Counted from the first letter of the stretch, positions 8,851 to 20,707 are shown. The stretch is DNA of 64,000 nucleotides from Enterobacter asburiae (GCA_011754535.1 JAAQVN010000001.1:372001-436000), one strand, 5' to 3'. The notes: generated by a model from the letters alone, not told the origin. Translations and numbers: made by a program.

Positions 8851-10200
8851 ATGTCTACGCCATCTGCGCGTACCGGCGGTTCACTTGACGCCATGTTTAA
8901 AATTTCGGCTCGCGGCAGCACCGTGCGCCAGGAAGTTGTTGCCGGTCTGACAACGTTTCTGGCGATGGTTTACTCCGTTATCGTGGTACCGGGCATGCTG
9001 GGCAAAGCGGGCTTCCCGCCAGCGGCTGTCTTCGTCGCCACCTGCCTAGTGGCTGGCGTGGGTTCCATCGTCATGGGGCTGTGGGCGAACCTGCCACTGG
9101 CGATTGGTTGCGCCATCTCTCTGACCGCCTTTACCGCATTCAGCCTGGTGCTGGGCCAGCAGATCAGCGTACCGGTTGCCCTCGGCGCCGTATTCCTGAT
9201 GGGCGTACTGTTTACCGTCATTTCCGCCACCGGCATCCGTAGCTGGATTTTGCGCAACCTGCCGCAGGGCGTGGCGCACGGCACCGGAATCGGTATCGGC
9301 CTGTTCCTGCTGCTGATCGCCGCCAACGGTGTTGGCCTGGTGATCAAGAACCCACTGGACGGCCTGCCGGTGGCGCTGGGTCATTTTGCGAGCTTCCCGG
9401 TCATTATGTCGCTGATCGGTCTGGCGGTGATTATCGGCCTGGAGAAACTGAAGGTACCGGGCGGCATCCTGCTGACCATTATCGGCATTTCCATCGTCGG
9501 CCTGATTTTCGATCCGACCGTCCACTTCTCCGGTATTTTCGCAATGCCGTCGCTGAGCGATGACAAAGGCAACTCCCTGATCGGCAGCCTGGATATCGTG
9601 GGCGCGCTGAACCCGGTGATCCTGCCAAGCGTGCTGGCGCTGGTGATGACCGCGGTATTTGACGCGACCGGTACCATTCGCGCGGTGGCCGGTCAGGCCA
9701 ACCTGCTGGATAAAGACGGCCAGATTATCGATGGCGGCAAAGCGCTAACCACCGACTCCCTGAGCAGCGTCTTCTCTGGTCTGGTCGGCGCGGCGCCTGC
9801 GGCGGTGTACATCGAATCTGCGGCGGGTACGGCAGCAGGCGGTAAAACCGGCCTGACGGCGATCACCGTCGGCGTGCTGTTCCTGCTGATCCTGTTCCTC
9901 TCTCCGCTCTCTTACCTGGTCCCGGCCTACGCGACCGCGCCAGCGCTGATGTACGTCGGCCTGCTGATGCTGAGCAACGTGGCGAAAATCGACTTTGCGG
10001 ACTTCGTGGATGCGATGTCCGGCCTGATTACCGCAGTGTTTATCGTCCTGACCTGTAACATCGTGACCGGCATCATGATCGGTTTCGCCTCACTGGTGAT
10101 TGGCCGTCTGGTTTCCGGTGAATGGCGCAAGCTGAACATCGGCACCGTGGTGATCGCCGTTGCGCTGGTGGCGTTCTACGCGTGCGGCTGGGCAATCTGA
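8851..10200 (+). CDS. ghxP: GhxP, guanine/hypoxanthine permease
   Basis: GhxP is a proton-coupled inner-membrane importer of guanine and hypoxanthine in the AzgA-like branch of the NCS2 family. The 449-residue length is identical to that of E. coli. It begins [10 protein letters not shown], then a family N-terminal segment ([20 protein letters not shown]), about 12-14 hydrophobic segments, and the conserved [20 protein letters not shown] and [16 protein letters not shown] stretches that line the substrate site. A long leader with two PurR-like sites precedes it. A terminator follows. Confidence 0.96.
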   Translation: MSTPSARTGGSLDAMFKISARGSTVRQEVVAGLTTFLAMVYSVIVVPGMLGKAGFPPAAVFVATCLVAGVGSIVMGLWANLPLAIGCAISLTAFTAFSLVLGQQISVPVALGAVFLMGVLFTVISATGIRSWILRNLPQGVAHGTGIGIGLFLLLIAANGVGLVIKNPLDGLPVALGHFASFPVIMSLIGLAVIIGLEKLKVPGGILLTIIGISIVGLIFDPTVHFSGIFAMPSLSDDKGNSLIGSLDIVGALNPVILPSVLALVMTAVFDATGTIRAVAGQANLLDKDGQIIDGGKALTTDSLSSVFSGLVGAAPAAVYIESAAGTAAGGKTGLTAITVGVLFLLILFLSPLSYLVPAYATAPALMYVGLLMLSNVAKIDFADFVDAMSGLITAVFIVLTCNIVTGIMIGFASLVIGRLVSGEWRKLNIGTVVIAVALVAFYACGWAI

Positions 10201-10215
10201 GTTATCCATTGATGC

Positions 10216-10247
10216 GAAAACGGGTGGCTCAGGCCGCCCGTTTTTAT
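10216..10247 (+). terminator. Rho-independent terminator of ghxP
   Basis: The stem AAAACGGGTGGC..GGCCGCCCGTTTTT with a T run lies 15 bp after the ghxP stop. Confidence 0.85.
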
Positions 10248-10350
10248 TTTCAGGACTCATCCCGTTGCCTTTTGCGTTACTCTGGGGAAGATAGAATAAA
10301 AGGCACGACGCCTTCCGTAGTACATAAGTAACACAGCAAACAGGGAACGC

Positions 10351-11997
10351 ATGGAAATCTTCTTCACAATACTCATCATGACCCTTGTGGTCTCGTTATC
10401 CGGGGTGGTTACACGCGTACTGCCCTTCCAGGTCCCCCTGCCTTTAATGCAAATAGCTATCGGTGCGCTGCTGGCGTGGCCGACGTTCGGTCTGCACGTG
10501 GAGTTCGATCCGGAACTGTTCCTCGTGCTGTTTATCCCGCCGCTGCTGTTTGCCGATGGCTGGAAAACCCCCACGCGCGAATTTCTTGAGCATGGACGAG
10601 AGATCCTCGGCCTGGCGCTGGCGCTGGTGGTGGTCACCGTCGTCGGGATTGGTTTCCTGATCTACTGGACCGTACCGGGTATCCCGTTAATTCCCGCCTT
10701 TGCGCTGGCCGCCGTGCTGTCGCCAACCGATGCCGTAGCGCTTTCCGGCATTGTGGGCGAAGGCCGCATTCCGAAGAAAATCATGGGCATTTTACAGGGG
10801 GAGGCGCTGATGAACGACGCCTCCGGCCTGGTCGCCCTGAAGTTTGCCGTGGCAGTTGCCATGGGAACGATGGTCTTTACCGTGGGTGGTGCGACCCTGG
10901 AATTCTTCAAGGTGGCGATTGGCGGTATCCTCGCAGGCTTTGTGGTGAGCTGGCTGTATGGCCGCTCGCTACGCTTCCTCAGCCGCTGGGGCGGCGATGA
11001 ACCGGCTACGCAGATCGTGCTGCTGTTCCTGCTGCCGTTTGCCTCTTATCTAATTGCCGAACATATCGGCGTATCGGGCATTCTGGCGGCAGTGGCGGCG
11101 GGGATGACCATCACCCGCTCCGGCGTAATGCGCCGCGCGCCGCTGGCGATGCGCCTGCGCGCCAACAGCACCTGGGCAATGCTGGAATTTGTGTTCAACG
11201 GCATGGTATTCCTGCTGTTGGGCCTGCAGCTGCCGGGCATTATGGAGTCCTCGCTCATCGCAGCAGAGGCCGATCCGAACGTTGAAGTCTGGATGCTGTT
11301 TACCGATATCGTGCTGATCTACATGGCGCTGATGCTGGTGCGTTTCGGCTGGCTCTGGACGATGAAAAGATTCAGCGTGCGTTTCCTGACGAAAAAGCCG
11401 ATGGAGTTCGGCTCCTGGACCACGCGCGAGCTGCTGATTGCCTCCTTCGCGGGCGTCCGCGGGGCGATTACCCTCGCTGGTGTGCTCTCTATTCCGCTGC
11501 TGCTGCCAACGGGGGACGTCTTCCCGGCGCGCTACGAGCTGGTGTTCCTGGCGGCGGGCGTGATCCTCTTCTCGCTGTTTGTCGGCGTGATTATGCTGCC
11601 GATTTTACTCCAGCACATTGATGCCGGTGACTCGACCCAACAGCACAAAGAGGAGCGGATTGCCCGCGCGGCCACGGCGGAAGTGGCGATTGTAGCCATT
11701 GAGAAGATGGAGGAGCGTCTGGCCGCCGACGCCGAAGAGAACATTGATAACCAGCTGCTGAAGGAAGTCAGCTCGCGGGTGATAGGTAACCTGCGCCGCC
11801 GCGCCGACGGGCGTAACGACGTGGAAAGCTCGCTGCAGGAGGAGAACCTGGAGCGTCGGTTCCGCCTGGCGGCGCTGCGCTCCGAGCGCGCCGAGCTGTA
11901 TCACCTGCGCGCCACGCGCCAGATCAGCAACGAAACGCTGCAAAAATTGCTGCACGATCTGGACCTGCTGGAAGCGCTGTTGATAGAGAATCAGTAG
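10351..11997 (+). CDS. yjcE: YjcE, CPA1-family Na+/H+ antiporter
   Basis: The 548-residue protein matches E. coli YjcE (549). About 12 membrane segments fill residues 1-415, with the CPA1 ion-site signatures SPTDAVALSGI and EALMNDASGLVALKF (the Asp residues are the expected cation and proton ligands) and FAGVRGAITLA. A charged cytoplasmic tail of about 130 residues follows, helical and Glu/Arg-rich (EERIARAATAEVAIVAIEKM). It presumably exchanges Na+ or K+ for protons; its physiological role is not well established. AGGGAA before the ATG supports this start. Confidence 0.95.
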   Translation: MEIFFTILIMTLVVSLSGVVTRVLPFQVPLPLMQIAIGALLAWPTFGLHVEFDPELFLVLFIPPLLFADGWKTPTREFLEHGREILGLALALVVVTVVGIGFLIYWTVPGIPLIPAFALAAVLSPTDAVALSGIVGEGRIPKKIMGILQGEALMNDASGLVALKFAVAVAMGTMVFTVGGATLEFFKVAIGGILAGFVVSWLYGRSLRFLSRWGGDEPATQIVLLFLLPFASYLIAEHIGVSGILAAVAAGMTITRSGVMRRAPLAMRLRANSTWAMLEFVFNGMVFLLLGLQLPGIMESSLIAAEADPNVEVWMLFTDIVLIYMALMLVRFGWLWTMKRFSVRFLTKKPMEFGSWTTRELLIASFAGVRGAITLAGVLSIPLLLPTGDVFPARYELVFLAAGVILFSLFVGVIMLPILLQHIDAGDSTQQHKEERIARAATAEVAIVAIEKMEERLAADAEENIDNQLLKEVSSRVIGNLRRRADGRNDVESSLQEENLERRFRLAALRSERAELYHLRATRQISNETLQKLLHDLDLLEALLIENQ

Positions 11998-12006
11998 CGC
12001 GCTTTG

Positions 12007-12091
12007 CCCCTCACCCCAACCCTCTCCCCATAGGGGAGAGGGAACCGATCGAGCCCCTCGCCCCTATGGGGAGAGGGGTTGGGGTGAGGGG
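12007..12091. repeat. Palindromic repeat pair, copy 1
   Basis: Two opposed units of the window's dispersed repeat (CCCCTCACCCCAACCCTCTC.. at 12007-12042 and the inverse at 12061-12091) lie between yjcE and the convergent LysR gene. The right half overlaps the last codons of the LysR gene. Confidence 0.92.
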
Positions 12092-12966
12092 ACCCAAAAC
12101 CCCTCACAGCACTGCAACCACGCCTGCGCGCTGTGCGACAAATACACCCCTTCACGCCAAATCATCCCTAACTGCCAGTGGAGATCGCTCTCCAGCGGGA
12201 TCCAGCGCAGCGTGTTTTTATCCAGCCGCTCGCAGATCGGCTGCGGCAGAATGGCAATCCCCACGCCCGCCTGCACCATCGCCGCCAGGAAATCCCACTG
12301 GCCGCTGCGCACCGCAATGCGCGGTTTCACGTTATGGTGGTTAAACAGGGTCATCAGCTGGCGGCTTAAGGCGAAGTCTTCGTTGTAGATCAGCAGGGGA
12401 TGCTCGCCAAGTAGCTCGGGCTTCACCGAGTCTATCGTCAGCCAGTCGCCGGAGCGGGGCACCAGCACGCACAGCGGGTGGCTAAAGAGCGGGAGCGTCG
12501 CCAGACCACTCTCCTCCTCCACGGGAAGTGCCGTCATCGCCACGTCCAGCTCGCCGTTGATCACCGCCTGCTGCACGGTCAGGCCGCCAAATTCAGAAAT
12601 TTTAAGCTCAACGCCGGGGTAGCGCTGGCGGAACAGGCTAATCGGCCCGGCCATCATCATGCCGACCATTGGCGGAATGCCGAGACGTAACAGACCTTTA
12701 GTCAGGTGGTTGATGTCCGCAAGCTCGGCCTCAAGCTGGCGGAACTCCCCCAGGATCGCCAGCCCGCGCTCGAACACCACGCGTCCGGTATCGGTCAGCA
12801 GTAGCTTGCGCCCATCGCGGATCAGCAGGGTACAGTTCAGCTCATCTTCGAGGTTTTTCAGCATCTTGCTGATGGTCGGCTGGGTAACGAACAACTTCTC
12901 CGCTGCGCGGGTAAAACTTTGCTGGCGAACCACCTCGACAAAATAGCGCAGCGTTCTTATGTCCAT
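12064..12966 (-). CDS. LysR-family regulator beside the LrgAB pair
   Basis: The 300-residue protein has the LysR layout: an N-terminal winged helix-turn-helix (SFTRAAEKLFVTQPTISKMLKNLE cut to its core TQPTISKML) and a C-terminal two-lobed effector domain starting near residue 90. It is divergent from the LrgA/LrgB genes with a 102-bp gap, the usual arrangement for a CidR-like regulator of such a pair; the effector (acetate or another weak acid) is inferred from CidR, not seen. The C-terminal residues VPSPQPLSP and the TAG stop are encoded by the palindromic repeat, so the original terminus has probably been replaced or extended. Confidence 0.88.
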   Translation of the reverse strand: MDIRTLRYFVEVVRQQSFTRAAEKLFVTQPTISKMLKNLEDELNCTLLIRDGRKLLLTDTGRVVFERGLAILGEFRQLEAELADINHLTKGLLRLGIPPMVGMMMAGPISLFRQRYPGVELKISEFGGLTVQQAVINGELDVAMTALPVEEESGLATLPLFSHPLCVLVPRSGDWLTIDSVKPELLGEHPLLIYNEDFALSRQLMTLFNHHNVKPRIAVRSGQWDFLAAMVQAGVGIAILPQPICERLDKNTLRWIPLESDLHWQLGMIWREGVYLSHSAQAWLQCCEGFWVPSPQPLSP

Positions 12967-13068
12967 GATTATTCCTCGAAACTATACCTTCGATGATTTT
13001 AATTCATTTCAGTCGATGACGTACGCTCACTATACTGGCGCCTCGTCTCATTTCTGAGGAAAACCCCC

Positions 13069-13479
13069 ATGGCCGTGGCGTTAAGCCGTGTTACGCCTGC
13101 CGTTGTGCAACGACTCCAGGTACCGGTTCAGGTACTGCTCTACGCGGGACTGTTTGTTTTTGCGGAATATCTTGTTGACTGGCTGCACCTGCCTTTACCC
13201 GCCAACCTGGTGGGGATGGTGCTGATGCTGACGCTGATTCTTTCACGTGCGTTACCCCTTAGCTGGGTGCGGGCCGGCGCGCGCTGGCTGCTGGCGGAGA
13301 TGCTGCTGTTCTTCGTTCCGGCCGTGGTAGCCGTGGTGAACTATGCGCAGCTGCTGATGGTCGACGGCTGGCGCATCTTCGCGGTTATCGCCCTGAGCAC
13401 GCTGATGGTGTTGGGCGCTACCGCCTGGGTGGTGGATAACGTGTATCGGTTTGAAATCAGCAGGCAGAAGCATGACTAA
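13069..13479 (+). CDS. LrgA/CidA family holin-like membrane protein
   Basis: The 136-residue protein has four likely membrane segments and the family motifs LPLPANLVGMVLML (the conserved P-N-G) and EMLLFFVPAVVAVVNY. LrgA/CidA proteins are small membrane proteins resembling phage holins, linked to murein hydrolase control, cell death or export of small metabolites such as pyruvate. It overlaps the next gene by 8 bp, so the pair is translated together. In E. coli the related yohJK pair lies elsewhere. Confidence 0.9.
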   Translation: MAVALSRVTPAVVQRLQVPVQVLLYAGLFVFAEYLVDWLHLPLPANLVGMVLMLTLILSRALPLSWVRAGARWLLAEMLLFFVPAVVAVVNYAQLLMVDGWRIFAVIALSTLMVLGATAWVVDNVYRFEISRQKHD

Positions 13480-14161
13480 CTTTCAGATAAGCGTGCTGTG
13501 CCTGATTGCGACAGTCGTCATCTACTTTGCCAACAAGCGCCTGTACCGCCGCTTCCGCGCGCTGCCGCTGATGCCGCTGGTCTTCACGCCCATCCTGCTG
13601 GTGCTGATGCTGGTATTCGGCCATATCTCCTGGCAGAACTACATTGGTGAGTCCCACTGGCTGCTGTGGCTGCTCGGCCCGGCGACCATCGCCTTTGCCG
13701 TCCCTGTCTATGACAACCTGAAGATTATTAAACGCCACTGGATGTCGCTCAGCGCGGGCGTCATTACCGCGACGGTGGTGGCGGTGTGCAGCTCGGTCTG
13801 GCTGGCGCGGCTGTTTACCCTGCCTGATGAAATTCAGCGCAGCCTGGCCGTGCGATCGGTCACGACGCCGTTTGCGCTGGCAGCGGCTAAACCGCTCGGC
13901 GGGCAGCCGGATCTGGTGGCGCTGTTTGTGGTGGTCACGGGCGTCTTTGGTATGGCGGTGGGGGATGTGCTGTTCCTGCGGCTCTCTATCCGGGAAGGCA
14001 TGGCGAAGGGGGCAGGATTTGGCGCGGCGTCGCACGGCGCGGGTACGGCGCGTTCGTATGAACTCGGTCAGCAGGAGGGGGTTGTCGCAAGCCTGGTGAT
14101 GATGCTCTCGGGCGTGACGATGGTGCTGATTGCGCCGCTGGTGGCGTGGGTGATGTTTTGA
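13472..14161 (+). CDS. LrgB/CidB family membrane protein
   Basis: The 229-residue protein (start ATG 13472, MTNFQIS, overlapping the previous stop as ATGACTAA) shows about six membrane segments and the LrgB signatures RSVTTPFAL, GVFGMAVGD and the terminal GAASHGAGTARSYELG. LrgB partners LrgA in a holin-like or metabolite-export complex. Initiating at 13472 is preferred because it gives the usual family length and translational coupling; an upstream in-frame ATG at 13451 would add seven residues. Confidence 0.9.
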   Translation: MTNFQISVLCLIATVVIYFANKRLYRRFRALPLMPLVFTPILLVLMLVFGHISWQNYIGESHWLLWLLGPATIAFAVPVYDNLKIIKRHWMSLSAGVITATVVAVCSSVWLARLFTLPDEIQRSLAVRSVTTPFALAAAKPLGGQPDLVALFVVVTGVFGMAVGDVLFLRLSIREGMAKGAGFGAASHGAGTARSYELGQQEGVVASLVMMLSGVTMVLIAPLVAWVMF

Positions 14162-14162
14162 A

Positions 14163-14190
14163 CTCCCCGGCCAGAGCGGCCGGGGAGAAA
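14163..14190. terminator. GC-rich hairpin between convergent lrgB-like gene and actP
   Basis: CTCCCCGGCC..GGCCGGGGAG is a perfect 10-bp stem with a 5-base loop in the 32-bp gap between the convergent stops. It lacks a clear T tract but is well placed to end both transcripts. Confidence 0.65.
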
Positions 14191-14193
14191 GGC

Positions 14194-16154
<1,961 letters not shown>

Positions 16155-16192
16155 CACAGAGTTCTCCAAAGGTAAGGTTGGTTTGTTTTTAT

Positions 16193-16280
16193 CCCCTCTC
16201 CCCTATGGGGAGAGGGTTAGGGTAGGAAGGTGCGGTCTGATGCCCTCACCCCGGCCCTCTCCCACGAGGAGAGGGAGAAA
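16193..16280. repeat. Palindromic repeat pair, copy 2
   Basis: Two units (CCCTCTCCCCTATGGGGAGA.. at 16193-16226 and ..CCCTCACCCCGGCCCTCTCC at 16242-16279) fill the acs-yjcH gap. In an mRNA they would form strong hairpins between acs and the two distal genes. Confidence 0.92.
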
Positions 16281-16283
16281 ACA

Positions 16284-18242
16284 CTAGGAAGGCATCGCGA
16301 TGGCCTGCTTCTCTTCGAGCAGTTTTTCCACCACGCCAGGATCCGCGAGCGTTGAGGTATCACCGAGGTTGCTGGTGTCCCCTGCCGCGATTTTGCGCAA
16401 GATACGACGCATGATTTTGCCGGAACGGGTTTTCGGCAGCGAGTCGGTCCAGTGCAGCACGTCCGGCGTGGCCAGCGGGCCAATCTCTTTACGTACCCAG
16501 TTGCGCACCTCGGCGTACAGCTCCGGCGACGGCTCTTCACCGTGGTTCAGGGTGACATAGGCGTAAATCGCCTGGCCTTTGATGTTGTGAGGGATCCCGA
16601 CAACCGCCGCTTCGGCAATCTTCGGATGCGATACCAGCGCCGATTCAATCTCCGCCGTGCCCAGACGGTGGCCGGAGACGTTCAGCACGTCGTCCACGCG
16701 TCCGGTGATCCAGTAATAGCCGTCTTCGTCGCGGCGCGCGCCGTCGCCGCTGAAGTACATGTTTTTAAAGGTCGAGAAGTAGGTCTGCTCGAAGCGCTCG
16801 TGGTCACCGAACAGGGTGCGCGCCTGGCCCGGCCAGGAATCGACGATCACCAGGTTGCCCTCGGTGGCCCCTTCCTGCGGATTACCTTCGTTATCCACCA
16901 GCGCAGGCTGCACGCCGAAGAACGGACGGGTTGCCGAGCCGGCCTTCAGCTGCGTCGCGCCCGGCATCGGGGTGATCATGAAGCCGCCGGTTTCGGTCTG
17001 CCACCAGGTGTCCATCACCGGGCACTTCTCGTTGCCAATCTTTTTCCAGTACCACTCCCAGGCTTCCGGGTTGATGGGCTCGCCCACGGAACCGAGGATG
17101 CGCAATGAAGAACGGTCGGTGCCCTCAATGGCTTTATCACCTTCCGCCATTAACGCGCGGATGGCCGTTGGCGCGGTGTAGAGAATGTTGACCTGGTGCT
17201 TATCGACCACCTGACACATGCGCGCCGGGGTCGGCCAGTTCGGTACGCCTTCAAACATCAGCGTGGTTGCGCCGCATGCCAGCGGGCCGTATAGCAGATA
17301 GCTGTGCCCGGTGACCCAACCCACGTCTGCGGTACACCAGTAGATGTCGCCCGGATGATAGTCGAAGACGTATTTGAAGGTGGTAGCCGCATAAACCAGA
17401 TAGCCGCCGGTGGTGTGCAGCACGCCTTTCGGCTTACCGGTGGAGCCAGAGGTATAAAGAATGAACAGCGGATCTTCTGCGTTCATCTCTTCCGGCTGAT
17501 GCTGGTCGCTCGCGTTTTCAATCAGGTCGCTCCACCACAGGTCACGCCCCTCGTTCCAGTCGATTTTGCCGCCGGTACGCTTAAGGACGATGACGTTGCT
17601 GACCGTTTTGACGTTCGGGTTTTTCAGCGCCTCATCGACGTTTTTCTTCAGCGGGATACCGCGGCCCGCACGCACGCCTTCGTCGGCGGTGATCACCAGC
17701 TTCGAGTTTGAGTCGACAATACGCCCGGCAACCGCCTCAGGGGAGAAGCCGCCGAAGATAACGGAGTGGATCGCGCCGATGCGCGCGCAGGCCAGCATGG
17801 CCACCGCCGCTTCCGGCACCATCGGCATGTAGATGGCGACCACGTCTCCCTTTTTGATACCTTTATCCAGCAGGACGTTGGCGAAGCGGCAGACGTCGCG
17901 GTGCAGTTCTTTATAGGTAATGTGTTTGCTCTGAGAGGCATCGTCGCCTTCCCAGATAATGGCGGTTTCATTCCCGCGTTCGGCAAGATGGCGGTCCAGG
18001 CAGTTCGCCGCCAGGTTCAGTGTGCCATCTTCATACCATTTAATGGAGACGTTGCCTGGCGCAAAGGAGGTGTTCTTCACCTTCTGGTAAGGTTTGATCC
18101 AGTCAAGGATGTGGCCCTGCTCGCCCCAGAAGGCGTCCGGGTTGGTAACAGATTGCTGATATTTCTCGTGGTACTGCTCCGGGCTGATCAGGCAACGGTC
18201 CGCAATGTTTGCGGGAATGTCGTGTTTATGTATTTGGCTCAT
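16284..18242 (-). CDS. acs: Acs, acetyl-CoA synthetase
   Basis: Acs converts acetate, ATP and CoA to acetyl-CoA through acetyl-AMP and scavenges low acetate. The 652-residue length equals that of E. coli. The adenylate-forming motifs are clear: [18 protein letters not shown] (P-loop-like), [10 protein letters not shown], and the C-terminal [11 protein letters not shown] with K609, the lysine whose acetylation shuts the enzyme off. AAGGAG precedes the ATG. It heads acs-yjcH-actP, and the long divergent gap to gltP holds its promoter. Confidence 0.99.
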   Translation of the reverse strand: MSQIHKHDIPANIADRCLISPEQYHEKYQQSVTNPDAFWGEQGHILDWIKPYQKVKNTSFAPGNVSIKWYEDGTLNLAANCLDRHLAERGNETAIIWEGDDASQSKHITYKELHRDVCRFANVLLDKGIKKGDVVAIYMPMVPEAAVAMLACARIGAIHSVIFGGFSPEAVAGRIVDSNSKLVITADEGVRAGRGIPLKKNVDEALKNPNVKTVSNVIVLKRTGGKIDWNEGRDLWWSDLIENASDQHQPEEMNAEDPLFILYTSGSTGKPKGVLHTTGGYLVYAATTFKYVFDYHPGDIYWCTADVGWVTGHSYLLYGPLACGATTLMFEGVPNWPTPARMCQVVDKHQVNILYTAPTAIRALMAEGDKAIEGTDRSSLRILGSVGEPINPEAWEWYWKKIGNEKCPVMDTWWQTETGGFMITPMPGATQLKAGSATRPFFGVQPALVDNEGNPQEGATEGNLVIVDSWPGQARTLFGDHERFEQTYFSTFKNMYFSGDGARRDEDGYYWITGRVDDVLNVSGHRLGTAEIESALVSHPKIAEAAVVGIPHNIKGQAIYAYVTLNHGEEPSPELYAEVRNWVRKEIGPLATPDVLHWTDSLPKTRSGKIMRRILRKIAAGDTSNLGDTSTLADPGVVEKLLEEKQAIAMPS

Positions 18243-18665
18243 GGCTTTTTTTCTCCTTGTAAGATGTTAATAATATGTCGCAAAAACGTTAATAGTAGGG
18301 GCTTTACAAGCTTTGTTTATTATTTGGGCGGCAGATCACGCATTGTCTGAAGAGTATGAAAAACGAGCGAATGAAACTTTGAAGGAAAATAATTTACGAT
18401 AACTATTATTCACATTTTCGTTTAAAAAAGCGTTTTTATAACAAAAGGTTATTTATAAGAATTAGAATAAACTCCCGTCATCGTCGCTTTTGTGAGTGAA
18501 ACGCGTCGTTCTTTAAGGCTTGCGCAACAGGTCGCGCAAATGATACTCATACGCCGCGTTAAAAAATCCCATAAACCAACGCAACACAATTCATACCCTT
18601 TCAGTATGTCTCCATATTCATGCAGTTTACGTGAATAAGGCGCTTCATTGAGGAAGTCAGTTTCT
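18243..18665. promoter_or_regulatory. acs-gltP divergent intergenic region
   Basis: This 423-bp AT-rich gap contains no gene and must hold both promoters. In E. coli acs is driven from CRP-dependent sites modulated by Fis and IHF. Here I see only partial CRP half sites (for example CGTGATCTGCC on the minus strand near 18330-18342 and TGTGAATAATA near 18411-18421), none convincing by eye. E. coli carries the divergent nrf operon next to acs; it is absent here. Confidence 0.55.
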
Positions 18666-19979
18666 ATGAAAAACGTTAAAGTCAGCCTGGCCTGGCAGAT
18701 CTTAATCGCCCTTGTGCTGGGCATTCTGCTGGGCAGTTACCTCCACTATCACAGCGACAGCCGCGAATGGCTGATTGCGAACCTGCTCTCTCCGGCAGGC
18801 GATATTTTCATTCATCTGATTAAGATGATAGTGGTGCCGATTGTGATCTCGACGCTGGTGGTCGGTATCGCGGGCGTCGGTGATGCGAAGCAGTTAGGCC
18901 GTATCGGCGCGAAAACTATTCTCTATTTCGAAGTGATCACTACGGTTGCGATTATCCTCGGCATTACGCTGGCGAACGTGTTCCAGCCAGGCTCCGGGAT
19001 CGATATGTCGCAGCTGGCGACGGTGGATATTTCGAAATACCAAAGCACCACTGCTGACGTGCAGAGCCATTCCCACGGTCTGATGGGGACTATCCTGTCG
19101 CTGGTGCCGACCAACATCATTGCTTCCATGGCGAAAGGCGAGATGCTGCCGATCATCTTCTTCTCGGTGCTGTTTGGCCTGGGGCTCTCCTCTCTGCCCG
19201 CAACGCACCGTGAACCGCTGGTCACCGTGTTCCGATCTGTCTCCGAAACCATGTTCAAAGTGACCCACATGGTGATGCGCTACGCGCCGGTCGGGGTGTT
19301 CGCGCTTATCGCAGTGACCGTGGCGAACTTCGGTTTTGCCTCCCTGTGGCCGCTGGCGAAGCTGGTGATCCTGGTGCACTTCGCGATCCTGTTCTTCGCG
19401 CTGGTGGTGCTGGGGATTGTGGCGCGCCTGTGCGGGTTGAGCATCTGGATCCTGATTCGTATCCTGAAGGATGAGCTGATTCTGGCGTACTCGACGGCAA
19501 GCTCTGAGAGCGTGCTGCCGCGCATTATTGAGAAGATGGAAGCCTACGGTGCTCCAGCGTCTATCACCAGCTTCGTGGTGCCGACCGGCTACTCCTTTAA
19601 CCTGGATGGCTCAACGCTGTACCAGAGTATCGCCGCTATCTTTATTGCGCAGCTGTACGGCATTGACCTGTCGCTGTGGCAGGAGATCGTGCTGGTGCTG
19701 ACCCTGATGGTGACGTCTAAAGGTATCGCAGGCGTGCCGGGCGTCTCCTTCGTGGTGCTGCTGGCTACGCTTGGCAGCGTCGGTATTCCGCTGGAGGGTC
19801 TGGCGTTTATCGCCGGTGTGGACCGTATTCTCGACATGGCGCGTACGGCGCTGAACGTGGTGGGGAATGCCCTGGCGGTGCTGGTTATCGCCAAGTGGGA
19901 ACACAAATTCGACCGTAAAAAAGCGCTGGCGTATGAACGCGAGGTGCTGGGACGTTTTGATAAGACGGCCGATCAGTGA
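18666..19979 (+). CDS. gltP: GltP, proton:glutamate/aspartate symporter
   Basis: GltP imports glutamate and aspartate with protons (DAACS family). The start MKNVKVSLAWQ, preceded by GAGGAA, gives 437 residues, the E. coli length. Eight membrane segments plus two re-entrant loops are expected; the family signatures are visible: STASSESVLPRI (HP1), FVVPTGYSFNLDGSTLYQSI (TM7 region) and KGIAGVPGVSFVVL (HP2). It stands alone, convergent with yjcO, with a repeat unit in between. Confidence 0.97.
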   Translation: MKNVKVSLAWQILIALVLGILLGSYLHYHSDSREWLIANLLSPAGDIFIHLIKMIVVPIVISTLVVGIAGVGDAKQLGRIGAKTILYFEVITTVAIILGITLANVFQPGSGIDMSQLATVDISKYQSTTADVQSHSHGLMGTILSLVPTNIIASMAKGEMLPIIFFSVLFGLGLSSLPATHREPLVTVFRSVSETMFKVTHMVMRYAPVGVFALIAVTVANFGFASLWPLAKLVILVHFAILFFALVVLGIVARLCGLSIWILIRILKDELILAYSTASSESVLPRIIEKMEAYGAPASITSFVVPTGYSFNLDGSTLYQSIAAIFIAQLYGIDLSLWQEIVLVLTLMVTSKGIAGVPGVSFVVLLATLGSVGIPLEGLAFIAGVDRILDMARTALNVVGNALAVLVIAKWEHKFDRKKALAYEREVLGRFDKTADQ

Positions 19980-19991
19980 TGTAAGGTATTC

Positions 19992-20030
19992 TACCCTCTC
20001 CCCTTTGGGGAGAGGATTAGGTGGAGGGGA
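19992..20030. repeat. Palindromic repeat, copy 3 (single, degenerate)
   Basis: ACCCTCTCCCCTTTGGGGAG followed by a degraded AGGATTAGGTGGAGGGG lies between the convergent gltP and yjcO stops. The stem is intact and could serve as terminator. Confidence 0.85.
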
Positions 20031-20032
20031 TT

Positions 20033-20707
20033 CTACTCCCCGCTCAACGCATCAAACTCTTCACACCCCGTATCAAACCCTTCCGTACAGCTCAGGTTTA
20101 ACCAATAGAGTGCTTTCTGCTTATTGGGCGTAATAAAGCCTTTCTCACCTTGCTGGAACAGCATTCCTGCCCAGTATTCGGCGTAGCCCGTGCGTGACAG
20201 AGACGAGCTGCGCTTAAGCCATGACGCCGCCTGGACGTCGTCCTGCGCCACTTCTACGCCGTTGGCATAAATCAGCCCCAGCAGCAGTTGCGCATCGACC
20301 GCCGAGTCGTTGTCGATATCTTCGGTCGCTGTTTGCAGGAGCTTGATGGCCTGAGGATAGTCGGTTTTACCCGCCTGCGTGTTGACCAGCACGCGCGCCA
20401 GCATGATCGCGCCGCGTTTGCTGCCCGCGATGTTGGCCTGCTGTGCCAGGGCTTTGGCCTGGGCGTAATCGCCCTGCGTGAAGAGGATTTGTGACAACAG
20501 CGCCATGGCATCAACATCGCCGCCTTTTGCGGCTTTCTCTGCCCACAGCGCTGCCTGCTTTCTGTCACCGGAGCTGAAGTAGGTATCGGCGAGATAATAC
20601 TGGGCGCGGGCATCGCCGGCTTCCGCCTGCTTCTGATACTGGCTGCCTATCTCGTCCGCGCGGGCGAACGAAGTTAAAAATAACAACAACAGAAAAATGG
20701 CTTTCAT
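20033..20707 (-). CDS. yjcO: YjcO, secreted Sel1-repeat protein
   Basis: The 224-residue protein matches E. coli YjcO (229). A signal peptide (MKAIFLLLLFLTSFARA) is followed by Sel1-like repeats, TPR-type helical pairs seen as ARAQYYLADTYFSSGDRKQA, DAMALLSQILFTQGDYAQA and AQLLLGLIYANGVEVAQDD. Sel1 repeats mediate protein contacts; the partner is unknown and the protein is expected in the periplasm. It is convergent with gltP and seems to be a single-gene unit. Confidence 0.93.
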   Translation of the reverse strand: MKAIFLLLLFLTSFARADEIGSQYQKQAEAGDARAQYYLADTYFSSGDRKQAALWAEKAAKGGDVDAMALLSQILFTQGDYAQAKALAQQANIAGSKRGAIMLARVLVNTQAGKTDYPQAIKLLQTATEDIDNDSAVDAQLLLGLIYANGVEVAQDDVQAASWLKRSSSLSRTGYAEYWAGMLFQQGEKGFITPNKQKALYWLNLSCTEGFDTGCEEFDALSGE

